51,279 nucleotides of DNA, from positions 92,727 to 144,005 of the forward strand of contig PKXZ01000049.1 of assembly GCA_003132525.1 (NCBI GenBank). Direction: 5' to 3'. This DNA is from Candidatus Dormiibacterota bacterium. GTDB lineage: Bacteria > Chloroflexota > Dormibacteria > Aeolococcales > Aeolococcaceae. Made by a program: the position numbers and the translations under genes. The notes below the pieces were generated by a model. It searched no databases. It was not told the origin of the DNA and saw only the letters and a list, made by a program, of their open reading frames with translations. Numbering within the stretch: position 1 is the stretch's first letter; each line of letters begins with the position of its first letter. Of this stretch, positions 17,566-25,893 are shown piece after piece.

Positions 17566-19419
17566 TCAGGACCAGCGCCAGTTCTCCGGGTAGATCTGGA
17601 GGAGCGGATCCTGCGGGCCGGTGCCCTTCAGGTCCTTGTTGATCTCCGAGAGCTGCGCATCCGCAACCGGCAGCCAGATCACTGGGAGCTGTGCGGCCAG
17701 GTAGTTCTCGTAGGTATAGAGCGTCGAGACGCTGTTGCTGTCCTCAGTCGCAACGATGTCCTGCTCCGCCTGCGCGTCGCAGTAACCGCCGGAGTCCGAG
17801 CCCGCGTACTGGACGCTGGCGCCGGAACCGGTGCACGACCACAGCTCGTCGCCGGTCGGGTAGTAGTCAGGGGCGTAGATCCAACCACCACCCCAGAACT
17901 CCATGTCCCACGTGCAGGCCTGCCCGGTCTTGCACGGGATCGCGTTCCCGATCACCGTGTCGAAGGGCGCGGACGTCAGATCGATGGCGATGCCGGCCTG
18001 CGCGAAATCGGTCTTCAGCTGTGCCATCTCCTGGTCGAGCGAAGGCTGACCGCTCTCGTACTGGAGGCTGAAGGAGGCCTTGGCGCCCTGAGGAATTCCC
18101 GCGCCGCACTGGCCGGTGCCGGTGCCCGGGCTGGTGCACGTGCTCACACCGCCTGAATTGACTGTCCACCCGTTGGCCTGCAGCAGCGACCTTGCCTTGC
18201 TCGGGCTGTAGGGGTAGGGATTGCTCCTCTCGAACGAGTCGACGAACGTCGAGGACGGCTTGGTGGGCACCGGGCCGTATGTCGGGTAGGCGTACCCGAA
18301 GAACGCCTTGCTGATGAAGGTGTTCTGGTCGATCAGGTCCTGCATCGCCTGTCGGAAGTAGAGCTGCTTGAAGATCGGGCCGCTGGTCGGGTTGGTGAAG
18401 TTCTCCGGGAAGAACAGGACCTGCCATCCGATCCAGGGCTCGAAGTTGTAGGCGCTGTTCAGCGAGCTTTTCTGCAGTGCGTCGTTGGCGGGGAGATAGC
18501 CGTAGTCGACGGTGGTGTTGGTGACCGAGGTCGCCGCCTTGAGCTGGTTGAACTCGGCTCCCGCCTGCGTGAAGGGAACCTCGTTGAACTGGGTCAGAGT
18601 CGGCTTGATCGGTCCGCCGTAGCCGGGATTCGGGACCATCGAGACGTCGCCCGCGGTGTCCATCGACTTCAGCTTCCACGGTCCGTCGACGACCTGCCAG
18701 AGCGGGTTGGTGTCGTAGGTCGAGATCGACTTCGACTGCGCATCGAGGAACTTGAACACTGCCTGCGCGCCGGCCGGGGTCTCGTCGTAGTTACCGACTG
18801 GACCGGTGGCCGACTCCTTGTCCCAGACCTGCTGGGGCAGTGGGGTGATCTGGCTCAGCTCGTTGTAGGTGAAGAAGTACGAGCCGTACGCCTGGCTGAG
18901 GTTGAAGGTGATCTGCAGCGGGTTGCTCGGGTTGATGGTCGTGCTCAGGACGTTGTCCGGGTACTCGCCAGGCGAGTAGCCGGCCCAGTTCTCCTTGTTG
19001 GCGGTGACCAGGTTCTGCCAGAACTGGATGTCACGGGCGGTGATCTGGGTTCCGTCCGACCACTTCCATCCCTTGAGGGTGATGGTCACCGACTTGCCGT
19101 CCGCGGAGTAGACAGGGGCGTCGGCGAGGCTGAGGCTCGGGTTGAGCTGCACCTGACCGTTGTCGCCGAACCAGTAGAGCGGCCGGTACATCAGGTACTG
19201 GAACTGGCTGAGGTTCGCGACACTGAAATAGGCGAGTGACGCGAGCGGGAAGATGTAGTTCGGCTGCGACCCCGGACCCTCGGCGAACGTCGCCGTGGTC
19301 TTGGTGACTGCCGGACCCGTGCTGGAGGGGCTGTTGCTCCCACAGGCGGCGAGTACCAGTACTCCGAGTCCCGCTGCGGCGACGACGCTCCTCCGTCCCA
19401 ACATGCGTTTCGACGCCAT
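17566..19419 (-). CDS. ABC transporter peptide-type substrate-binding lipoprotein (SBP_bac_5)
   Basis: Extracytoplasmic solute-binding lipoprotein, 617 aa, of the oligopeptide/dipeptide (family 5) type. The ATG at 19419 has AGGAGA 6 bases upstream. The N-terminus is a lipoprotein signal with lipobox LVLAAC and an S/T/P-rich linker. The body shows family features: YRPLYWFGDNGQVQLNPSLS, the GWKWSDGTQITARDIQFW segment, and YFRQAMQDLIDQNTFI in the second lobe. No permease or ATPase gene sits next to it, so it is an orphan in this window. Peptides are the usual ligands, but sugars, nickel and opines are also bound by this family. It is divergent from the MocR regulator, whose repeated operator-like sites lie in between. 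Confidence 0.92.
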   Translation of the reverse strand: MASKRMLGRRSVVAAAGLGVLVLAACGSNSPSSTGPAVTKTTATFAEGPGSQPNYIFPLASLAYFSVANLSQFQYLMYRPLYWFGDNGQVQLNPSLSLADAPVYSADGKSVTITLKGWKWSDGTQITARDIQFWQNLVTANKENWAGYSPGEYPDNVLSTTINPSNPLQITFNLSQAYGSYFFTYNELSQITPLPQQVWDKESATGPVGNYDETPAGAQAVFKFLDAQSKSISTYDTNPLWQVVDGPWKLKSMDTAGDVSMVPNPGYGGPIKPTLTQFNEVPFTQAGAEFNQLKAATSVTNTTVDYGYLPANDALQKSSLNSAYNFEPWIGWQVLFFPENFTNPTSGPIFKQLYFRQAMQDLIDQNTFISKAFFGYAYPTYGPVPTKPSSTFVDSFERSNPYPYSPSKARSLLQANGWTVNSGGVSTCTSPGTGTGQCGAGIPQGAKASFSLQYESGQPSLDQEMAQLKTDFAQAGIAIDLTSAPFDTVIGNAIPCKTGQACTWDMEFWGGGWIYAPDYYPTGDELWSCTGSGASVQYAGSDSGGYCDAQAEQDIVATEDSNSVSTLYTYENYLAAQLPVIWLPVADAQLSEINKDLKGTGPQDPLLQIYPENWRWS

Positions 19420-19545
19420 GTGTATCTCCTCAGAACAACCTCCACGAATCCTGACGCGCACGATACGTAACGGCTACGCGCGATCAAAGAGTTCTGGACG
19501 AAATTCACTCCAACGGGTGATGAAGTAGTTCGGCGCAACCTGCAG

Positions 19546-19577
19546 AATGGCTCGGCGGCTTTCAGCGAAAGTGGTAC
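19546..19577 (+). promoter_or_regulatory. Operator-like unit A (AATGG-16 bp-GAAAGTGG)
   Basis: AATGG and GAAAGTGG start 21 bases apart (two helical turns), both ending in TGG and in the same orientation. MocR regulators such as GabR and PdxR are known to bind direct repeats, so this is a candidate site for the adjacent regulator. Assignment is inference. Confidence 0.5.
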
Positions 19578-19709
19578 GGGGAAAGGGATTTCGTATTCGC
19601 GTCGTGGGTGCGTTCGCGCCCACCACGGAGCTCAGGCAATCGCTCCAATGTGGTGCACGCGCGAAAAATCATTCTGATGGGTGATGAGTAGTGGCCTGCA
19701 AACGCACAA

Positions 19710-19741
19710 AATGGCACGATGCGATTCGCGCAAAGTGGCTT
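19710..19741 (+). promoter_or_regulatory. Operator-like unit B
   Basis: Second copy of the pattern: AATGG at 19710 and CAAAGTGG at 19731, again 21 bases apart. It is exactly 164 bases from unit A and 5 bases before unit C. Confidence 0.5.
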
Positions 19742-19746
19742 GGTGG

Positions 19747-19778
19747 AATGGCCGTTCTCGAATGCGCGGAAGTGGTAC
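19747..19778 (+). promoter_or_regulatory. Operator-like unit C
   Basis: Third copy: AATGG at 19747 and GGAAGTGG at 19768, with the same 21-base step, ending in GTAC like unit A. It lies 37 bases after unit B and about 130 bases before the MocR start. Confidence 0.5.
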
Positions 19779-19909
19779 TCGCGTTTTGCGCGCCGCAACG
19801 TCAGGCTGATGGTGCCTGGCCGTCGGAGTGACGTGAGTCTCTGCCCCACGACGCCTCTGGCGTCGCCTCGTTGTTCACCGGCGGCCAGGCACTTCCGACG
19901 CTCGTTTCC

Positions 19910-21382
19910 ATGAAGACCGCGCCGAGCGCCGGACTCACTCCATACATCCCATTCGATCGTGCGTCGGGCGTGCCGTTCTACACGCAGATCTACGACGGCT
20001 ATCGCATGGCAATTCTGAGCGGACGGCTTGGGCCCGGTCAGCGGCTTCCATCCACCCGCACACTTGCCGCCGAGCTGCAGATCTCGCGCCTTCCAGTGCT
20101 CAACGCGTTCGAGCAGTTGCTCCACGAGGGATATCTCGAGGGCAAGGTCGGTTCTGGGACGTATGTCCGCGACTGTATCCCCGATGAGGTCGCGAGGCCG
20201 ATGCGACTCCGCCGTGCAATGCCGCCCACCCCCAAGCGGCCCTTCGTGGTCACGCCGAGCCCGCGTCGCAGCCGGCGCGACGATGGCTCGGGAGTCTTCA
20301 AGAGCCTCCCAGCCCTTGATCGCTTCCCCAATGAGACTTTCGCGCGGCTCACCCGGCGGCACGCGGGCCGGCTCAGCGAGGACCTGCTTGCCTACGCCGA
20401 CCCGGGAGGGTACGCGCCGCTCCGCGACGCGATCGCGGCGTATCTGCGCACAGCTCGTGCAGTTGACTGCGACCCCGACCAGGTGATCGTCGTGTCGGGA
20501 TCACAGATGGGCCTCCGGCTCGCCGCGATGACCCTGGCCACGCCGGAGTCGATCGCCTGCATGGAGGATCCCGGCTACCGCGGAGCGCGATCGGCGCTCG
20601 CGGGTTCAGCGGCGAGCATCGCTCCGATCGCCGTCGACAGCGACGGAATCGACGTCGCCGCGATCGCCCAGCTCGGGGAGCGCGCGCGGCTCGTCTACGT
20701 GACTCCCTCGCATCAATACCCGCTCGGCGTCTCGCTCGGGGTCTCGCGCCGTCTCGAGCTGCTCGGCTGGGCCGAACGCAACGAGTCATGGATCCTCGAG
20801 GACGACTACGACAGCGAGTTCCGCTATTCGAGCCGGACTCTCGGTGCCCTGCAGGGAATGGATACGGGTGACCGTGTCATCTATCTCGGCACCTTCAGCA
20901 AGGTGCTTTTCCCGGCGCTGCGCCTCGGATATCTGGTGGTCCCGCACGAGTTGATCCCGAGGTTCATCCGAATGCGCGAGGCGCTCGATCTCTTCTCGCC
21001 GCTGCTCTATCAACTCGTGCTCACCGACTTCCTCAGGGAAGGGCATTTCGCACGGCACCTGCGCCGCATGCGTGCGATCTACCTGGCCCGCCGCAACGCT
21101 CTGATCGCCGCCATCCGTGAACATGCCGGCGATGTGCTGACCATCGAGAACACCGACGCCGGACTGCACCTGGTGACTTTCATTCCCGAGCACGTCGATG
21201 ACCTGGAGGTGGCGAGGCGCGCGGCGGATCACGGCCTGTTCCCGGCGCCGCTCTCCGCCTGCTATGCGACGGCCCCGCGACGGGCCGGGCTCATCCTGGG
21301 ATTCGGCGGCGCCAACGAGCAAGTCCTCACCGAAGGAGTGCGAACGCTGGCCGGGCTCGTCAGGGACTGCCGCCAGCCCTAG
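19910..21382 (+). CDS. MocR/PdxR-type transcriptional regulator (GntR wHTH plus aminotransferase fold)
   Basis: 490-aa regulator joining an N-terminal GntR winged helix (residues ~15-85: FYTQIYDGYRMAILSGRL, LPSTRTLAAELQISR, GYLEGKVGSGTYV) to a fold-type I aminotransferase-like domain that binds PLP as effector. The PLP site is visible: VTPSHQYPLG, EDDYDSEFRY and the Lys in GTFSKVLFPALRLGY. Family members control vitamin B6 synthesis, GABA, taurine or amino-acid catabolism. The ATG at 19910 (MKTAPSAGLTPYIPFD) is preferred over the track start. It is divergent from the ABC binding protein and upstream of the acyl-CoA ligase. Three direct-repeat units upstream suggest autoregulation or control of the binding-protein gene. 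No pdxS/pdxT genes are nearby, so the target is unknown. Confidence 0.92.
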   Translation: MKTAPSAGLTPYIPFDRASGVPFYTQIYDGYRMAILSGRLGPGQRLPSTRTLAAELQISRLPVLNAFEQLLHEGYLEGKVGSGTYVRDCIPDEVARPMRLRRAMPPTPKRPFVVTPSPRRSRRDDGSGVFKSLPALDRFPNETFARLTRRHAGRLSEDLLAYADPGGYAPLRDAIAAYLRTARAVDCDPDQVIVVSGSQMGLRLAAMTLATPESIACMEDPGYRGARSALAGSAASIAPIAVDSDGIDVAAIAQLGERARLVYVTPSHQYPLGVSLGVSRRLELLGWAERNESWILEDDYDSEFRYSSRTLGALQGMDTGDRVIYLGTFSKVLFPALRLGYLVVPHELIPRFIRMREALDLFSPLLYQLVLTDFLREGHFARHLRRMRAIYLARRNALIAAIREHAGDVLTIENTDAGLHLVTFIPEHVDDLEVARRAADHGLFPAPLSACYATAPRRAGLILGFGGANEQVLTEGVRTLAGLVRDCRQP

Positions 21383-21384
21383 TC

Positions 21385-21394
21385 GCGAAAGTGG
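21385..21394 (+). repeat. Single extra copy of the GCGAAAGTGG half-site
   Basis: The ten bases GCGAAAGTGG, identical to the second half of operator unit A, occur directly after the MocR stop and ~120 bases before the acyl-CoA ligase start. There is no AATGG 21 bases upstream, so it may be chance or a lone half-site. Confidence 0.25.
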
Positions 21395-21512
21395 CGCTGA
21401 ACCTGGGTCGGACGCGGTCGCCGCCGCTCGTCTACGGCCGTCACGCCGGGTATGGTTGCGAGGTGCGGCCTCGCACATCGTGTCCATCGCCTGACGAGGA
21501 GGTCGACGCAGC

Positions 21513-23147
21513 ATGCTGTCGTACGCATCCGGGCCCAGCACCTTGCCGCTGCTGGGCGAGACCATCGGCGAGAACCTCAGGCGGACCGTCGAGCGGCACG
21601 GTGAGTCGGAGGCGCTCGTCGTCCCGCATCAGGGATATCGGGCAACGTACCGGCAACTCTGGAAGCAGACCTCGCTCGTGGCTCGGGGGCTGATCGCGCG
21701 CGGAGTCCGGCGCGGTGACCGGGTTGGCATCTGGGCGCCGAATCGCTTCGAGTGGGTGGTCGTCCAGTATGCGACCGCCCGGATCGGCGCGATTCTCGTC
21801 AACATCAACCCGGCATACCGAACGTCGGAGCTCGAATACGCGCTTGGTCAGTCGGGAGTCTCGTTTCTGATTCTTGCGCGCAGCTTCCGCCAGGCCGATT
21901 ACGTGCGCATGCTCCGCGAGGTGAAGGGCGCCTGCCCCGAGCTTCGCGAGGCGCTTGTGCTGGAGGACGGTTGGGGCTCGCTGCTGCGTGATGGCAACGG
22001 CGTTTCTGACGAAGCCCTCGCGGCGATCGAGTCGGTCCTTCAGTTCGACGACCCGATCAACATTCAGTACACATCGGGAACCACCGGCTTTCCGAAAGGC
22101 GCGACGCTGTCCCACCACAACATCCTCAACAACGGGTTCTTCATCGGCGAGGCCGTCAAATACACTCCCGAGGATCGGGTCTGCATCCCGGTGCCGTTCT
22201 ATCACTGCTTCGGCATGGTGCTTGGCAATCTCGCCTGTACGTCGCACGGCGCGTGCATCGTTGTGCCCGGCGAGGCATTCGACGCGGACACGGTGCTCCG
22301 CATCACCGAGCAGGAGCGCTGCACGTCGCTCTACGGCGTGCCGACCATGTTCATCGCCGAGCTCGAGCACGCCGGATTCGACAAGCACGACCTGAATCTT
22401 CTGCGCACCGGGATCATGGCGGGTTCACCGTGCCCCGTCGAGGTGATGAAGAAGGTGCAGTCGCTTATGCACATGCGTGAGGTGACCATCTGCTACGGCA
22501 TGACCGAGACTTCGCCGGTCTCCACGCAGAGTGCACTCGACGACCCGCTGGAAAAGCGCGTCGGAACCGTGGGCAGGGTGCATCCGCATGTCGAGGTGAA
22601 GGTCGTGGATCCGGAAACCGGCGCGATCGTGGGTCGTCGGGAATCCGGGGAGCTGTGCACGCGCGGATACGGCGTGATGCTCGGGTACTGGAACAATGAA
22701 GCCGCGACTGCCGACGCGATCGACAGTGCGCGCTGGATGCACACCGGCGATCTCGCCACGATGGATGACCTAGGCTATGTGAACATCGTTGGCCGTATCA
22801 AGGACATGATCATCCGTGGTGGCGAGAACATCTATCCACGCGAGATCGAGGAGTTCCTGTATGGGCATCCGGACGTCAGCGATGTGCAGGTCATCGGTGT
22901 CCCGTCCGAGCGCTATGGCGAAGAGGTGATGGCATGGGTCAAGCCGAGGGAAGGGAGCGCGCCCACCCCTGAATTGCTCGAGACCTTCTGCCGCGGACGC
23001 ATCGCGACCAACAAGATTCCGCGCTACTGGAAGCTCGTCGACTCGTTCCCCATGACCGTGACCGGCAAGGTGCAGAAATATCTGATGCGCCAGGCATCGG
23101 TCGAGGAGCTGGGACTGCAGGCCGCGGCGTCGGTGACCACCGCCTGA
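21513..23147 (+). CDS. Fatty acyl-CoA ligase (AMP-binding, ANL superfamily)
   Basis: Adenylate-forming acyl-CoA synthetase, 544 aa, activating a fatty or aryl acid with ATP and CoA. Motifs: [12 protein letters not shown] (P-loop, ~186), [22 protein letters not shown] (A5), [35 protein letters not shown] (A7-A8) and the C-terminal catalytic Lys in [11 protein letters not shown]. The pattern is that of medium-/long-chain FadD-type ligases. GAGGAGG lies 10 bases before the ATG. The stop overlaps the predicted start of the EamA transporter. Beta-oxidation or lipid synthesis are both possible; a WS/DGAT acyltransferase that would use acyl-CoA lies 8.5 kb downstream. Confidence 0.95.
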   Translation: MLSYASGPSTLPLLGETIGENLRRTVERHGESEALVVPHQGYRATYRQLWKQTSLVARGLIARGVRRGDRVGIWAPNRFEWVVVQYATARIGAILVNINPAYRTSELEYALGQSGVSFLILARSFRQADYVRMLREVKGACPELREALVLEDGWGSLLRDGNGVSDEALAAIESVLQFDDPINIQYTSGTTGFPKGATLSHHNILNNGFFIGEAVKYTPEDRVCIPVPFYHCFGMVLGNLACTSHGACIVVPGEAFDADTVLRITEQERCTSLYGVPTMFIAELEHAGFDKHDLNLLRTGIMAGSPCPVEVMKKVQSLMHMREVTICYGMTETSPVSTQSALDDPLEKRVGTVGRVHPHVEVKVVDPETGAIVGRRESGELCTRGYGVMLGYWNNEAATADAIDSARWMHTGDLATMDDLGYVNIVGRIKDMIIRGGENIYPREIEEFLYGHPDVSDVQVIGVPSERYGEEVMAWVKPREGSAPTPELLETFCRGRIATNKIPRYWKLVDSFPMTVTGKVQKYLMRQASVEELGLQAAASVTTA

Positions 23148-23974
23148 GCATCGGACTGGCGCTGGCCGCCGCTGCACTCTGGGGAAGTGGCGACTTCCTT
23201 GGCGGATTCGCCAATCGGGCGACGTCCCTGCTCTCGGTGCTCGTCATCTCCCAGGGCGTCGGTCTTGTCGGGATGCTCGTGGTCGCCACGATCATCGGTG
23301 GAACAGCCAGTGGCGCGGACCTTGGCTACGGCGCCCTTGCCGGGCTCGCCGGCGCTGCCGGAGTCGCGATGCTCTACCGCGGTCTCGCCTCGGGAGCGAT
23401 GTCGCTGGTCGCGCCCATCACCGGTGTCGTGGCCGTGGTGGTGCCGATCGTTGTGGGCGTCGGCGGTGGCGAGCGCCCCGCGACGCTGCAGTACGCGGGC
23501 ATCGCCGCGGCGGTTATCGCGGTCGCGCTGCTCAGCGGCGGCGGACATCGCACAGCGCGCCTCCAGCGCGGGACTCTGCTGCTCGCGCTCGGCGCGGGGC
23601 TCGGGTTCGGCCTCTTCTACGTAGCCATCGCGAAGACGTCGCCGGACGCAAATCTCTGGCCACTGGTGACTGCGCGCGGCGCGTCGGTGGCAGTCCTCCT
23701 CTTGGTCTCCGCCGCGGCGCGCCGGGTCCCATCCTTCGGCGCCGCCAACCCGGTCGTCATCGTCGCCGCGGGAGTGTTCGATGTGAGCGCCAACGCGCTG
23801 TACCTGCTGGCCGTCCACGGCGGCCTGCTCAGCATCATCGCGGTGCTGGTCTCGCTGTACCCGGTCTCGACCGTCCTCTGTTCGATGGTCGTGCTCGGTG
23901 AACGCCTTCGTGCGGCTCAGGTCGCCGGAGTCGTCGCCGCTCTGGTCGCGGTCGTCCTCATCACCGCCGGGTGA
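23144..23974 (+). CDS. EamA/DMT-family transporter, probable CTG start
   Basis: Membrane permease of the drug/metabolite transporter superfamily, 276 aa with ~10 helices in two EamA halves. The track starts at a GTG at 23237 and loses the first helix. The in-frame sequence upstream reads [21 protein letters not shown], the typical EamA N-terminus, but contains no ATG, GTG or TTG. The only near-cognate start is the CTG at 23144, which overlaps the TGA stop of the acyl-CoA ligase (CTGA), in the same style as the TTGA junction at 14545. Translational coupling would fit. Alternatives are a shorter protein from 23237 or a sequencing error. The transported compound is unknown. Confidence 0.8.
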   Translation: MSIGLALAAAALWGSGDFLGGFANRATSLLSVLVISQGVGLVGMLVVATIIGGTASGADLGYGALAGLAGAAGVAMLYRGLASGAMSLVAPITGVVAVVVPIVVGVGGGERPATLQYAGIAAAVIAVALLSGGGHRTARLQRGTLLLALGAGLGFGLFYVAIAKTSPDANLWPLVTARGASVAVLLLVSAAARRVPSFGAANPVVIVAAGVFDVSANALYLLAVHGGLLSIIAVLVSLYPVSTVLCSMVVLGERLRAAQVAGVVAALVAVVLITAG

Positions 23975-23981
23975 GAGGCGA

Positions 23982-25517
23982 TCAGTCGAGCGCCTGCGAG
24001 AAGTCCGACTCGAGCTGCATGCGGCGGACGACGTGTGCCTGCATCGTGGAGCTGAAGAGCTTGTACGTGCCCTTGCCGGCGGCTTTGGCCGCGTACATCG
24101 CGACGTCGGCGTCGCGGAGGAGACTGTCCGCGTTGCTCAACGCGTCTCCGCTGAGGGCCACGCCGATGCTGGCTCCAGGATCGATCATCGTGCCCTGGAT
24201 TGCGACCGGTGCGACCAGTGACACCAGGATTCGCTCGCATGTGTTGACAACCCGCACCTCGCTCCCGATGTCCTCGAGCAGAATCGCGAACTCGTCGCCG
24301 CCGAACCGTGCGGCACTATCCGATGGGCGAAGTGATTCACGAAGCCGGCGTGCGATGACCACCAGAAGCTCATCGCCGGCGGCATGGCCGAGGCTGTCGT
24401 TGATGGCCTTGAAATTGTCGAGATCGGCAAACAGCACCGCGGTGATCCGCGTCGTGCGGCTGCTGCGCGCCAGGGCCTGCGTCACCCGGTCGATGAACAG
24501 TGCGCGGTTGGGGAGTCCGGTCAGCGCATCGTGAAACGCGAGGTGCGCCATCGAGTCCGCGATTCGAGCGTTGGTGAGTGCGACGCTCGCGTGGACCGCG
24601 AAGGTGACCAGCATCTGCTGCTCGGTCAGGCTGTAGGTACGGCCGCGGCGGTGCGTCGCGACGGTGAGAGCACCGATCACGTGGCCGTTCTCCTCGACCG
24701 GCGCCGACATGGCAGCCTCGAGACCCTCGCCACCGAGCACCTGGAGCCTGTCGGGACTCGTCTGATAGTTCTCGACGACGATCAGCCTGCCTTCGGTGAA
24801 CGCGCGACCGACAGCCCCTTCGTCGGTGCGGATCCGCGCCATGAATGGCTCGACCTCCGCGGAGTACCCGCGACCGGCGACGCGAATGAGATGCGTCGGA
24901 TCGACGGGATCCCGGAGGCGGAGATTCACCGTCTCATCGCCGATGAGCTCGGACGCGGCATCGACGATGGTGTCGAGGATATCCCGAAGCGGTGCCCGCT
25001 GCGACAGCGCGCGCTGGATCCCGGAGAGCTGGTCGAGCAGGGCGTCGCGGTCGCGCAGCAGCTTTCGCAGCCGGCCGGTTTCCATACCGTCGGTCTCGGC
25101 GCTCGCCCATCCGCCCTCGCGGGTCAATAACTCCAGCCCGGCCTCGGTGTACACGACTGCGGCCGCGATCACGGCAGCGATCGCCTGGTCCTGCTCGGTA
25201 AAGGGGGAGCCCGGAGCTCGCTGGAGACGCAACGCGCACTCGCGTCGCGAGCGCATGCCGCCCGCAGGGATCACGATGCAGGGGCCGAGCAATGGCGTCG
25301 AGGCGGCATCGGTTGTCTGTGGGCGACGCTCCGAGCCGGCCTCCGCACAGGCACGCTGACGCACATGCACCGACATCACCGTCTCGCCGTGGCGAAGCAA
25401 GGTCGCGACCTCGAGGTCGAGAGCGTCGATAGCGAGCTGGAGGACGCCGGTGATCGCCGAAGCGTTCTGATACGTTCCGAGCAAGTGACGCAGGTCACGA
25501 AGGCTACCCGGGGCCAT
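23982..25517 (-). CDS. GAF-GAF-GGDEF diguanylate cyclase
   Basis: 511-aa cytoplasmic diguanylate cyclase making c-di-GMP. The N-terminus holds a degenerate GAF-like region (~10-130), then a second clear GAF domain (~165-320, AVGRAFTEGRLIVVENY and MSAPVEENGHVIGALTV). The GGDEF domain follows (~325-490) with the active site RFGGDEF at 406-410 and the inhibitory I-site RPSD at 397-400, correctly spaced by five residues. The last residues (MQLESDFSQALD) match the linker that normally leads into an EAL domain, but the protein stops there, so it may be a GGDEF-EAL protein that lost its EAL part. It ends 8 bp from the convergent EamA stop. Confidence 0.93.
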   Translation of the reverse strand: MAPGSLRDLRHLLGTYQNASAITGVLQLAIDALDLEVATLLRHGETVMSVHVRQRACAEAGSERRPQTTDAASTPLLGPCIVIPAGGMRSRRECALRLQRAPGSPFTEQDQAIAAVIAAAVVYTEAGLELLTREGGWASAETDGMETGRLRKLLRDRDALLDQLSGIQRALSQRAPLRDILDTIVDAASELIGDETVNLRLRDPVDPTHLIRVAGRGYSAEVEPFMARIRTDEGAVGRAFTEGRLIVVENYQTSPDRLQVLGGEGLEAAMSAPVEENGHVIGALTVATHRRGRTYSLTEQQMLVTFAVHASVALTNARIADSMAHLAFHDALTGLPNRALFIDRVTQALARSSRTTRITAVLFADLDNFKAINDSLGHAAGDELLVVIARRLRESLRPSDSAARFGGDEFAILLEDIGSEVRVVNTCERILVSLVAPVAIQGTMIDPGASIGVALSGDALSNADSLLRDADVAMYAAKAAGKGTYKLFSSTMQAHVVRRMQLESDFSQALD

Positions 25518-25893
25518 CGTTCACGGAGAGAAGAACGCTGACCATCCGCCCGAGCGTAGCCCCACCCGCAGCGGTAGGACACCGCGTCACCGGGCTGCGA
25601 CCCACAGTCATCGGTGTCGATGCCACAGGATCTCAGCCGAACTGAACCCACGTTCCCGAGCTCAAAGTCATGTGCGCGCTCCGAACATGACGGTTGTCAC
25701 AGTCGCGAACAATGCCCACGTATGTGCGCTGTCGAACAGATCTCCTCCGCTGCGGCAGCGCAGCCTTGGCGGCGGAAGTGGAATGAAGACTCGTGGCAGT
25801 GGTCGCGGTGAGGGCGAGCGTGTTGTATGCCCCCATCGCGTCACTGTCCCCTGGGCGCACGCAGGAAGCCTGCCGCCGCTGAAGAGCGCCTGG
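25518..25893. other. 376-base intergenic region between two c-di-GMP genes
   Basis: I see no convincing gene. The short ORFs in the track here lack ribosome binding sites and family features. A short imperfect direct repeat (ATGTGCGCGCTCCGAACA at 25670 and ATGTGCGCTGTCGAACA at 25732) may be a regulatory element upstream of the 23982-25517 gene. No terminator hairpin with a T-run was found. Confidence 0.5.

Larger units (their letters stand above)
19420..19909. other. 490-base intergenic region between the SBP and MocR genes
   Basis: No ORF in this region looks real; the long minus-strand track ORF is the shadow of the MocR N-terminus. It holds a degenerate direct repeat: bases 19501-19577 and 19665-19741 align at a constant 164-base offset (GGGTGATGA, AATGG and AAAGTGG all in register). 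Within this lie three operator-like units described separately. It must also hold promoters for both divergent genes; no clear -35/-10 pair was chosen. Confidence 0.7.

Noticed and set aside
19562-20362. 266-aa minus-strand ORF
   Set aside because: Covers the MocR N-terminus and the operator region; no ribosome binding site or domain.
25614-25860. Small ORFs of 65-75 aa on both strands
   Set aside because: No ribosome binding sites, no family resemblance and mutually overlapping; more likely intergenic.
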